The notes beneath the pieces were generated by a model. That model made no database searches. It was given only the letters and a program-made list of their open reading frames with translations, and was not told the origin of the DNA. Both the position numbers and the translations under genes were made by a program. A DNA stretch of 64,000 bases from Fodinibacter sp963695175 (GTDB lineage: Bacteria > Actinomycetota > Actinomycetes > Actinomycetales > Dermatophilaceae): positions 372,001-436,000 of the forward strand of contig CAVOGG010000009.1 of NCBI GenBank assembly GCA_963695175.1. Direction: 5' to 3'. Shown one piece after another: positions 18,533 to 26,379 of this stretch. Numbering within the stretch: the stretch's first letter is position 1; each line of letters opens with the position of its first letter.

Positions 18533-21500
18533 GTGACGACGGCTCGCAGACCCGCCTGGCGCGCGGCCGTGGCGGTCGTGGCGCTCCTCGCCGTCGGCCT
18601 CGGTGTGGCGCTCGGGGTCGGCAGTGCCCTGGGCATCAGCGCCGAGCCGGTCGCCGGGATGGATGCCGTGCCCGCGGTGGTCGGCACGGTCGCGGCCGCC
18701 GTGCCTCCGCCGACCATCGAGGTCGTCGACGCGCCGCGGACCGAGCGCACCACGGTCGCCCTCGCGGAGCTCTCGGATGCCGTGGCGTCCGCCTCGAGCC
18801 GACGCGGCAGCGCCACCCTGACGCTGCGCCCCGGCGCCGGCGACCCCGACGACGACACCTACCGCCTCGGCGGGGACGCCTCGGCGATGGAGGTCACGTC
18901 GGCGAGCGAGAGCGGCGCCGTTAGAGCGGTCTACGACCTCGCGGCATCCGTGCGCAGCGGCCGCTCGGTGACCGAGCGCCTCGGCCAGGAGGTGCGCTCG
19001 CGCCTGCCGTTCCGGATGGTCGACCTCGGCGCCGTCGGGGTGACGCCCGACCCGGCGGAGTGGGCCAGTGGCACGGACTACTCGCACGCGTCGAAGGCGT
19101 TCGCCGACGTGATCCTGCCGACCGCGCCGTACGTCGACCAGGCCGCCCTGGCCAAGGCCTACACCGACTTCGACACCTTCCTGCGGCACAGCCTCGCCAA
19201 CGGGTACACCGCTGTGGCCTTCCCCGGGTTCATCGAGTTCGTCACCCTGCAGAACGCCCCCGACGGGCCGGTCTACCCCGCCGGCGACGAGCACGTGGCC
19301 CGGGCGCTGGCCATGCGCAACGCCTTCACACCGTTCTGGAACCGCGCGCAGGAGCTCGGCATGAAGGTGGTGCTGCGCACCGACATGCTCACCCTGACCA
19401 CGCCGCTCGAGCAGTACCTGACCGAGCACGTCGGCTCGCTCGACACCACCAGCCCGGACCTCTGGGCGGTCTACACCGCCGGGCTCGACGAGCTCTACGC
19501 GGCCGCCCCCTCGCTCGACGGCGTCCTCGTGCGGATCGGGGAGGCCGGCCGGGTCTACGACGTGGACGGCTGGGACTACTACTCCTCGCTAGCGGTCACG
19601 ACCGTGGATGCCGTGCGCGCGATGCTCACCGCGCTCACCGGCCAGGCCGAGCGCACCGGTCGCGACGTCATCTTCCGCTCCTGGAGCGTCGGGGTCGGGG
19701 CCGTCGGCGACATGCACACCAACCCGCAGTCGTACGCCGCCGTGCTCGACGGCATCGACTCGCCGGCCCTGGTGGTCTCGACGAAGTACACGCTCGGCGA
19801 CTTCTACAGCCACCTGCCGCTCAACGAGACGCTGCTCTCGGGCAGCCAGCGGCGGATCGTCGAGTTCCAGAGCCGCCGCGAGTTCGAGAGCTACGGGGCG
19901 TTCCCGAACGACCTCGGCGCGGAGTACCGGGACGCGCTGCAGCGGCTGCTCGCCGCGAACCCCCACATCGAGGGTGTCTGGGTGTGGACGCAGGACGGCG
20001 GGCCGTGGCGCGCCGGCCCGATGACGCTCTACCTCAAGGCCGGGTTCTGGCAGCTCTACGAGCTGAACACCTGGCTGGCGGGTTCCCTCGCGCGAGACCC
20101 GGGCGCCGACGTGGGCGCCCTGACGGCGGACTGGGCCCGCCGCTGGTTCTCCGACGACCCCGCGACGGTGCGAGCGGTGCAAGCGGCGATGGCCGGGTCG
20201 CGGGACGCCGTGACCAAGGGCCTGTACATCGGCCCCTTCGCCGAGCAGAAGGTCCGGGCCATCGGGCTCGAGCCGCCCCCGATGATGTGGATCTTCGAGT
20301 GGGACATCCTCACCGGCGACTCCGCCGTGCTCGACGTCATCTCGTCGGTCACCGGCGACCGGGTCGACGAGGCGGTCACCGAGGGCCACCAGGCCGTCGC
20401 GGCCGCCGAGCGGATGCGCACCCTCGTCGCCGGCACCGACCCGACGACGTGGCACGACCCGGCGATGCGCCAGGCCTTCCTCGCAACCCTCGACTACGAG
20501 GTCGACACCCTGCAGCTGCTGGCCGAGTACCGCGAGCTCGTGCTGCGCCAGGGCCAGTGGCACGCCACCGGGTCGACGCGAGCCCGGTCCCAGTGGTCCG
20601 CGGCGCTCGATCGCTACCGGGTGCTTGCTGCAGCCCACCTCGACCGCTACCAGGGCGATGTCGACCACCCGGCCTACAACCTCACCGCCGCCGAGCTCGG
20701 CATCGCCCGCAGCGAGCGCGACCCCGCGATGGCCTGGCTGGCGCGCGGTCTGCTCGCGCTCGCGCTGGGCTGGCTCGTCGCGGGGGCGCTGCTCGCGTTC
20801 CGCCGTCGCGGCGAGGCACCACGCTCGGCGAGCGCCGCGTCCTGGCTCGCCGCGACCCGCCCCTGGCGCGCGGCCGAGGTCGGGCCGGGGATGCCGCGTG
20901 CGCAACGGGTGCTGCTCGTCGCCGTGCCCGGTGCCCTGCTGCTCGCCACCAGGGCGGTGCAGACCTCGTTCCTCGCCCCGGTGCACCTGCTCGTCGTGCT
21001 CGGCGCGTGGCTCGTGCTGCTCGGCGTGGGCTGGGCGCTGCTGCGCGGCCGGGTCCCCTGGGGTGTCGTCGCCGCAGCCGGAGGCGTTCTGGTGGCGCGC
21101 TGCGCCCTGGCCCTGCTCGCCATGTCGTCGACCGGCCCCGGCGGGTACTGGTACGCGTTCTGGACCGAGCCGGGCCGGCGCACCGTCTACGTCACCGTCG
21201 CGGTGGCGCTCTTCCTGTGGCTGCTCGTGGCGGCCGGGTGGGCGCTCTCGGTCACCATCGGGCGCCGCCGGGCGACCGGCACCGTGCTCGCCGCAGTCGG
21301 GGCGGGCCTGGCCGTGCCGGCAGCCGTGATCGGCGTCGTCGGCCTCGAGCGGGCCCTGACCGCCTGGAACGACCAGGTCGGGCTGCTGCCGTGGGGGCTG
21401 TCGCGCATCCTGGGCATCACCGTCTACCTCGGCATCCCCGCCGACACGGCCTGGTGGGCCGCCGGGGTGGGCGCCGCACTGCTCGTCGTGGGCCTGGTGC

Positions 21501-21571
21501 TCGCGGTCCCCGGCACGCGGGGCCGTCGCCTCGAGACGGGTGCCGACGTGGCTGCCGGGGCCACCACCTGA
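18533..21571 (+). CDS. Large membrane protein: GH20/GH67-like glycosidase ectodomain plus polytopic C-terminus
   Basis: A 1012-residue protein. Residues about 9-30 form a signal anchor. Residues about 70-140 resemble the small alpha/beta domain that precedes the barrel of GH20/GH67-type enzymes (DDTYRLGG, then GAVRAVYDLAASV). Residues about 150-520 look like a TIM barrel, with RMVDLGAVGV, GYTAVAFPGFIEF, MKVVLRTDM, DGVLVRIGEAG, VIFRSWSVGVG, RRIVEFQSRREFESYGAFP and IEGVWVWTQDGGPWR on successive strands. A helical part follows, and residues about 740-1000 hold about seven membrane spans. I read it as an outward-facing carbohydrate-active or carbohydrate-sensing domain on a membrane base; no substrate can be given. 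GTG 18533 follows TACCCT by 7 bases (leaderless). Confidence 0.65.
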   Translation: MTTARRPAWRAAVAVVALLAVGLGVALGVGSALGISAEPVAGMDAVPAVVGTVAAAVPPPTIEVVDAPRTERTTVALAELSDAVASASSRRGSATLTLRPGAGDPDDDTYRLGGDASAMEVTSASESGAVRAVYDLAASVRSGRSVTERLGQEVRSRLPFRMVDLGAVGVTPDPAEWASGTDYSHASKAFADVILPTAPYVDQAALAKAYTDFDTFLRHSLANGYTAVAFPGFIEFVTLQNAPDGPVYPAGDEHVARALAMRNAFTPFWNRAQELGMKVVLRTDMLTLTTPLEQYLTEHVGSLDTTSPDLWAVYTAGLDELYAAAPSLDGVLVRIGEAGRVYDVDGWDYYSSLAVTTVDAVRAMLTALTGQAERTGRDVIFRSWSVGVGAVGDMHTNPQSYAAVLDGIDSPALVVSTKYTLGDFYSHLPLNETLLSGSQRRIVEFQSRREFESYGAFPNDLGAEYRDALQRLLAANPHIEGVWVWTQDGGPWRAGPMTLYLKAGFWQLYELNTWLAGSLARDPGADVGALTADWARRWFSDDPATVRAVQAAMAGSRDAVTKGLYIGPFAEQKVRAIGLEPPPMMWIFEWDILTGDSAVLDVISSVTGDRVDEAVTEGHQAVAAAERMRTLVAGTDPTTWHDPAMRQAFLATLDYEVDTLQLLAEYRELVLRQGQWHATGSTRARSQWSAALDRYRVLAAAHLDRYQGDVDHPAYNLTAAELGIARSERDPAMAWLARGLLALALGWLVAGALLAFRRRGEAPRSASAASWLAATRPWRAAEVGPGMPRAQRVLLVAVPGALLLATRAVQTSFLAPVHLLVVLGAWLVLLGVGWALLRGRVPWGVVAAAGGVLVARCALALLAMSSTGPGGYWYAFWTEPGRRTVYVTVAVALFLWLLVAAGWALSVTIGRRRATGTVLAAVGAGLAVPAAVIGVVGLERALTAWNDQVGLLPWGLSRILGITVYLGIPADTAWWAAGVGAALLVVGLVLAVPGTRGRRLETGADVAAGATT

Positions 21572-21646
21572 GCACCCGACTCCGCGCGCTGCGGCAGGGC
21601 GGCTGGGACAGGACACCGGATATCGGGTGGGTGCATGATCGGGGGT

Positions 21647-22183
21647 ATGACCCGTGCAGCGCAGGACCGAACCCTCGTCCTCCTTCGCCACGCGAAGGCC
21701 GAGCAGCGGGGCTGGGACGACGACCACGAGCGCGACCTCACCGGGCGGGGCCGGCGCGACGCCACCGCCGCCGGTCACTGGCTGGTCGAGCACGGCATCG
21801 GCGTCGACGAGGTGCTCTGCTCCACGTCCGAACGTACGCAGCAGACCACGGAGGGCGTGTGGGCGAGCGGCTGCCCCGAGACCGAGGTGCACCTCGACCG
21901 GCGCATCTACCTCGCGACGCCGGAGCGGCTGCTCGAGGTCATCCACGAGGCCGACGAGGACGCCGACGTGCTCATGGTCGTCGGGCACGCGCCCGGCATC
22001 CCGTCGCTCGCCGAGCTGCTCTGCGACGGGGAGGGGAGCGTCGAGGGCCATCGCAAGATGGCCGAGGGGTTCCCGACCTGCGCGGTCGCGGTGATGCAGT
22101 ACTCCGGTCGCTGGTCCGACCTCAGCTTCGGGGGGGCCCGCCTCGAGCGCTTCCACGTCTGCCGCGACACGGTGCCGGTGTGA
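21647..22183 (+). CDS. SixA-type histidine phosphatase
   Basis: A 178-residue histidine phosphatase superfamily member. The catalytic RHG-type motif is LVLLRHAKAEQRGWDDDHERDL (quoted as LVLLRHAKAEQ, then RDL) near residues 9-29. The second catalytic histidine is in VLMVVGHAPGIPSLAEL near residue 115. The short form with RHAKA and the small insert is that of SixA, which dephosphorylates phosphohistidine proteins. ATG at 21647 is preferred over ATG at 21635 because CATGAT at 21634-21639 fits a -10 element 7 bases upstream, giving a leaderless start. Confidence 0.88.
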   Translation: MTRAAQDRTLVLLRHAKAEQRGWDDDHERDLTGRGRRDATAAGHWLVEHGIGVDEVLCSTSERTQQTTEGVWASGCPETEVHLDRRIYLATPERLLEVIHEADEDADVLMVVGHAPGIPSLAELLCDGEGSVEGHRKMAEGFPTCAVAVMQYSGRWSDLSFGGARLERFHVCRDTVPV

Positions 22184-22199
22184 ACCCCGCTGCCGGGCG

Positions 22200-23627
22200 T
22201 TAGGCGGGGGCTCCCGGCGCCGACCCGCCGGCGTCGGGCACTGCGTCTTCGCTTGGGGCCTCGCCGCCCCACCGGCGCAGCACCTCGACGACGGTCAACG
22301 CGACGGCCGTGAGCACGGCGATCACCAGCACGGCTCCGGCGCTGGGCCGGTCGCCGACGAGCACCGCCAGCACGGCCAGACCGCCCACGGCCGCCCGCAG
22401 GGGCACCGTGTAGCGGGCGACGAACCGGCTCACCGAGCCGAGCGCACCGGTCGGCTGGCGGGTCATCCCGGACAGCCGGCGGGGAACCGACCGCACGGCG
22501 ACCGCGGCGCTCGACGGGCCGGCCAGCCAGGCCCCGAGGGCGATGACGAGGAAGAGCATCGCGGTCGAGCGGACGCCGAGCCGCAGCGGCGTGGTCACGG
22601 CGTCGAAGAGCACCGTGGCGACCTCCGGCACGAGGAGCACCTTCTCGAGGTCGTCGAGGTAGAGCGCGCCCAGCAGCTGGATGGCGAGCAGCAGGAGCAC
22701 GAGCGAGCCGACCACCATCGAGGCACCGATGACGAGCGCGCGCCGACGGGCCGGGGCGAGCGCCACGCCCGCGACGAGCGCCAGGATGGCGATCACCGGC
22801 AGCACGTAGCGGCCCAGGTCGAGCAGCCGGATCGCCGTCTGGGCGGTGCCGAGGTTGTCGCTGTTGAGCACGACGAACGAGGCGTTGACCACGGGGATCC
22901 GGTCGGCGAAGGGCACCCCCCGCTCGACCAGCACCGGCTTGATCGCCGTGATGAACGGACCGAGGTTGACCGACACCTGGCCCTGGCTGACCGTCACCGT
23001 GGCGTCGGGGTTCTCGCCGGTGAGTGCGGAGACCAGGGCCGCGTGCGCCTCACGGTTCGCGGCGACCCAGGCGTCCTGGAAGGTGCTCGACGCGACCAGG
23101 TTGCTCACCTGGTCCTGGGTGAACCCGTGGATCGCGTCGGAGATCGGCTCGGCGAAGGTGGACAGCTGCACCGGGAGGTTCTCGGTGACCCCCTCCACCC
23201 GCGGTCGGGCGGCGATGGCGTCGAGGGTCTGGCTCGTGAGCTGCTTGACCTTGAGCTGTTCGAACACCGCATCGGTGATCCGCAGGGAGATCTCCTGCTG
23301 CACCGCCGGGTTCTTGGCCAGCGGCGCCACCATCGCGAGGTACTTGTCGGTGTCGAGCACCGTGGACCGGGTGAAGGTCGCCAGCGCCGACAGCGGTGCC
23401 AGCAGGGCCGCGACGAGCAGCAGCACCATCGAGCCGGCCCACCGGCCGCGGTGGGTGCGTCGCGGCTCGGGCTGGGCGACGGCGACGGTCTGCGGCAGGG
23501 CCTGGGTCGCCGCGACCAGGGCCCGCAGGTGCTCCAGCTCGGCGCGTTCGTCGAGGGTCAGCTCGGCGCCGGGCCCGGGCTCCTCGCTCGGGCCCTGGCT
23601 CTCGTTCTTCCTCGGAGTGGGGCTCAT
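22200..23627 (-). CDS. Integral membrane protein with large extracytoplasmic loop
   Basis: A 475-residue protein. An acidic cytoplasmic N-terminus of about 65 residues precedes a first span (GSMVLLLVAALLAPLSALATF). A loop of about 170 residues then begins RSTVLDTDKYLAMVAPLAKNP, a pattern common in a poorly characterised actinobacterial membrane family. Spans follow at YVLPVIAILALVAGVAL, ALVIGASMVVGSLVLLLLAI, AMLFLVIALGAWLAG and two near the C-terminus. No catalytic motif is visible. ATG at 23627 has AAGGA just upstream. It converges with the sixA gene with 16 bases between. Confidence 0.75.
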   Translation of the reverse strand: MSPTPRKNESQGPSEEPGPGAELTLDERAELEHLRALVAATQALPQTVAVAQPEPRRTHRGRWAGSMVLLLVAALLAPLSALATFTRSTVLDTDKYLAMVAPLAKNPAVQQEISLRITDAVFEQLKVKQLTSQTLDAIAARPRVEGVTENLPVQLSTFAEPISDAIHGFTQDQVSNLVASSTFQDAWVAANREAHAALVSALTGENPDATVTVSQGQVSVNLGPFITAIKPVLVERGVPFADRIPVVNASFVVLNSDNLGTAQTAIRLLDLGRYVLPVIAILALVAGVALAPARRRALVIGASMVVGSLVLLLLAIQLLGALYLDDLEKVLLVPEVATVLFDAVTTPLRLGVRSTAMLFLVIALGAWLAGPSSAAVAVRSVPRRLSGMTRQPTGALGSVSRFVARYTVPLRAAVGGLAVLAVLVGDRPSAGAVLVIAVLTAVALTVVEVLRRWGGEAPSEDAVPDAGGSAPGAPA

Positions 23628-23757
23628 GACCGTCCTTGTCCGTCGCGGCACGTGCCGCATCACCCCCCTGAATGTAGGGACGGCGGCCCCCGGGCCTCGT
23701 CACCCAGCGCGGGTGAACGGGCGCCGGACCGGGAGGCCGTGCGCTTGACTGGCGCCC

Positions 23758-24377
23758 ATGACGACAGTGGGCAGGGTCGAGATCACCGACCTGCTGTGGT
23801 GCCGGGACGAGCACCGCGTGCGGCAACCCGTCCTGCGCTCGCAGGTCGTCGCCCGGCTGGAGGCCTCCGGTCAGCGCCGGGCGGCCCGGATCGTCGCGCG
23901 GATGCCGGCATCCGACGACGTGCTCGACCCGGAGCACGTCGACGTGCTGGCCGTGCGGGTGCACTGCGAGCTGCAGCGGCTCGCCGAGGAGCTGCAGTTC
24001 GGCCGGCGGGTCGCGGCTCTGCTGCGCCCCGAGGTGCAGCGGCTGCGCGAGCAGGCCCTGGGGCCGGGTGTCGAGCTCGTGGGGGTCGACCTCAACGACG
24101 CCCTCGTCGACGAGGCGGCAAGGCTGGCCGTCGTGGAGCGGCTCGACTGCCGGTTCGTGCACGGCGACGCGTTCACTCCCGGGACCGCGGTCGACGACGG
24201 GGCGCGCACCCTGGTCATCTCGACCGGGCTGCTCCACCACCTGGACCGCGACCAGCTCGTCACGTTCTTCCGGGCCCAGTCCGACCTCGGGGCGGCTCGA
24301 CCGCTGTGCTCGAGGGTCCGCGCTGGCAGCCACGGGCCCTCGACGTGGTGCGGCCGATCGTGGGGCGGTTGCCGTGA
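23758..24377 (+). pseudogene. Class I SAM-dependent methyltransferase-like gene, one frameshift
   Basis: The first about 180 codons from ATG 23758 read as a methyltransferase-type Rossmann protein: VELVGVDLNDALVDEAARLA (acidic residue for SAM ribose), DCRFVHGDAFTPG and LVISTGLLHHLDRDQLVTFF. Near 24290-24300 the frame is lost by one missing base (or two gained). A neighbouring frame reads TAVLEGPRWQPRALDVVRP to a TGA at 24377, whose GTGA overlap with the next gene supports this as the true end. The reconstructed protein would be about 206 residues. The first frame alone would run to 24486 with no family likeness. Confidence 0.6.
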
Positions 24378-24835
24378 GGGTGGTCGCGGTCGCCGTCGGT
24401 CTGGTCGTGGTCGGGCTGCTCGACGGGTCGTTCGCCGGCTTCCGCGCGTCACTCGGCCGCACCGGCCTGGTCGACCACCGCCGTAGCGACGTCGTCGCGG
24501 CCGCCCGGGGGCTCGGGCTCGTCGCCGTCCTCCTCGTGCCGGCCGTGGCTGTCGTCGCGGTGGCCGCCGCAGCCGCCACGTGGCCCGCCGGGGCGTACGC
24601 GCGCGCCGGCACGGCCATGCTCACCGTCTAGCTGAAGTACCTCGCCTCGGCCGTCATCCTCGGCCCGTTCACGTTCGCGCGCCCCCTCGTGGCCGTGGCC
24701 GGCGCCGTGGCCGGCGCCCTGTCGGGGGCCGACGCCGTCGTCACGACCACGATCGTGCTCGCGACGGCCGCCGTGCTCACCGTGGAGCCCCTCGCCGGGC
24801 GGCTCTGGTACGAGCCCGTGCCGCTCAGGCCGTGA
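24374..24835 (+). pseudogene. Small membrane protein interrupted by an in-frame TAG
   Basis: GTG at 24374 overlaps the reconstructed stop of the methyltransferase as GTGA. Two hydrophobic spans (VVAVAVGLVVVGLLDGSFAGF and GLGLVAVLLVPAVAVVAVAA) precede a TAG at 24629-24631. The same frame then continues with LKYLASAVILGPFTFARP and two more hydrophobic stretches to a TGA at 24833-24835. TAG for TAC would be a single C-to-G change, and TAC restores a continuous protein of 153 residues. Truncation, sequence error or a real nonsense mutation are all possible; read-through is not supported. The family is unknown. Confidence 0.6.
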
Positions 24836-25808
24836 GGCCGGTCGCGCCGGCGACCCACCGCCAGAACGTTGTCCGCTCGGCATCGCTCGGCCGGGTGCGC
24901 CCGAGCACGCTGGTGGGCCGTGGTCGTCGGTCGTGCCACAGCAGGCCGGATGCCGGTGCCGGCTCGGTCGCGACCAGCCACGTCGTCGTGTCGGTGCCCA
25001 CGGCGTCGGAGCGCAGCACCGGGCGCAGCGCGGCAGAGAACCGGGGGAGCGAGGCGTCGAGGCCGGGGGTGCTCGCCCACCCCGGGTGCGTGGCGTGCAC
25101 GGACACGCCGGATGCCGTGGCCCAGCGCCGCGTCAGCGCCGGCAGGAGCTCGACCTGGCCGCGCTTGCTGCGCGCGTAGGCGACCGCTCCGGTGTACTCG
25201 CCCCGCTCGAAGTCGGGGTCGAGCACCGGCAGTGCCTGGGTGTACATGCCTCCCGAGGTCACGAACACCACCCGCCCGGCGTCGGCCGTGAGCGGAGGCA
25301 GCAGCAGCTCGGTCATCAGCACGGGCCCGAGCACGTGCAGCGCCATGGTCATCTCGTGCCCCTGCGCCGACGTCGTGCGCGTCTCCGGCAGCGCGCCGGC
25401 GTTGTGCACCAGCGCCCGCAGTGGCAGCCCGGACGCGACGAAGGCGTCGCAGAACGACCTCACCGAGTCGAGGTCGGACACGTCGCAGACCCACACCCGG
25501 GCGGCCCCGGCACGGCCGACGGCGACATCGACCTCGGCGGCGACCCGCCCCCCGCGGCCGGCATCTCGCACCACGAGGTGCACGGTGGCGCCCAGCGCGG
25601 CGAGGTCGAGCGCGGTGCGCCGCCCGAGGCCGGACGACGCCCCGGTCACGGCGACGTGCCGGCCGGCCAGGGCCTCGGGGCCCGGGTCGGCCGGCCAGGT
25701 CGGCAGGCGCCGGCGCACGGCGTAGCCGACCCGGCTGAAGCCGGGCACGACGGTGCGGTCGAGCGCCGTGTCGAGGGCGCGGGAGGCGGTGCGGGGGAGG
25801 CCGCTCAC
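24825..25808 (-). CDS. SDR family oxidoreductase (DHRS12-like)
   Basis: A 327-residue classical short-chain dehydrogenase/reductase. A leader of about 48 residues precedes the nucleotide fold: TGASSGLGRRTALDLA (TGxxxGxG), VHNAGALP (NAG), and the catalytic YARSK at about residue 217 with an upstream SGGMY serine. The cofactor choice and substrate are not clear; length and layout resemble DHRS12-type proteins. GTG at 25808 overlaps the stop of the MarR gene as GTGA, so the two are one operon and the SDR is likely under MarR control. The 3' end overlaps the preceding convergent gene by 11 bases. Confidence 0.85.
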   Translation of the reverse strand: MSGLPRTASRALDTALDRTVVPGFSRVGYAVRRRLPTWPADPGPEALAGRHVAVTGASSGLGRRTALDLAALGATVHLVVRDAGRGGRVAAEVDVAVGRAGAARVWVCDVSDLDSVRSFCDAFVASGLPLRALVHNAGALPETRTTSAQGHEMTMALHVLGPVLMTELLLPPLTADAGRVVFVTSGGMYTQALPVLDPDFERGEYTGAVAYARSKRGQVELLPALTRRWATASGVSVHATHPGWASTPGLDASLPRFSAALRPVLRSDAVGTDTTTWLVATEPAPASGLLWHDRRPRPTSVLGRTRPSDAERTTFWRWVAGATGLTA

Positions 25809-26308
25809 ATCAGGGCGCGCATCGCGGCGGTGGCGCCGCGCAGGTAACGCTCGACGACGACGCGCTCGTCGTCGGACAGCGATGAGTCGAGCTCGGAGAG
25901 CCCCGCGAACATCGGGGCCAGGAGGGCGAAGACCTCGACCCGCCCCGACTCGGTGATGACGACCTCGGTGCGGCGCCCGTCGTCCGGGTGCGGCCGGCGC
26001 TCGGCGTGACCCCGCCCGACGAGCCGGTCGACGACCCCCGACGAGGCGGCCGACGTGACGCCGAGGGCGCGGGCCAGCTCGACCGGGCCCATCGGGGTGT
26101 CCATCAGGTGGCGCAGCGAGTGCAGCTCGGACGTCGACAGCCCGGCCTGCCGGGCCACCTCGTGCGGCACCTGCGCGGCGACGTCGACGAGCTCCTGCAG
26201 GGCGTCGAGCGAGCCGGAGGGCCGGTACCCGGGCACGACCGAGCGCACGTCGGTCGGAACCTTCGACAGGTTTGCGTCCGCGGGTCGGGTGTCCCTAATA
26301 TCGCTCAC
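25805..26308 (-). CDS. MarR family transcriptional regulator
   Basis: A 167-residue winged-helix regulator. The DNA-binding core is visible as LSTSELHSLRHLMDTPMGPVELARALGVTSAASSGVVDRLVGRGHAERRPHPDDGRRTEVVITESG across residues about 60-125 (key pieces: LARALGVTSAASSGVVDRL and the wing HPDDGRRTEVVIT). MarR proteins usually repress a neighbouring efflux or detoxification gene and are released by a ligand. It is divergent from an MMPL exporter across a gap holding four 12-bp repeats, the probable operator. GTG at 26308 is used; no strong ribosome binding site is visible. Confidence 0.88.
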   Translation of the reverse strand: MSDIRDTRPADANLSKVPTDVRSVVPGYRPSGSLDALQELVDVAAQVPHEVARQAGLSTSELHSLRHLMDTPMGPVELARALGVTSAASSGVVDRLVGRGHAERRPHPDDGRRTEVVITESGRVEVFALLAPMFAGLSELDSSLSDDERVVVERYLRGATAAMRALM

Positions 26309-26312
26309 CTAC

Positions 26313-26360
26313 TGAGTAACTTGGTGAATCACTAATTGAATCACCATGTGAACCACCACT
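26313..26360. repeat. Four tandem 12-bp repeats in the MarR-MMPL divergent promoter (candidate operator)
   Basis: Contiguous units begin at 26313 (TGAGTAAC), 26325 (TGAATCAC), 26337 (TGAATCAC) and 26349 (TGAACCAC), each followed by four variable bases. The block is the most AT-rich stretch nearby. The 12-bp phase places half-sites slightly more than one helical turn apart. It lies between the divergent marR-type and MMPL genes and probably binds the MarR protein. Confidence 0.7.
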
Positions 26361-26379
26361 CTACCAAGGAGAGCAGGAC

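Noticed and set aside
23901..23916. Perfect 16-bp palindrome as a regulatory site
   Set aside because: It lies inside the methyltransferase coding sequence and is simply two copies of the frequent GGATGCC word back to back.
24629..24631. Read-through or pyrrolysine/selenocysteine decoding of TAG
   Set aside because: No SECIS-like element or Pyl genes in view, and neighbouring genes carry simple sequence errors; a TAC-to-TAG change is simpler.
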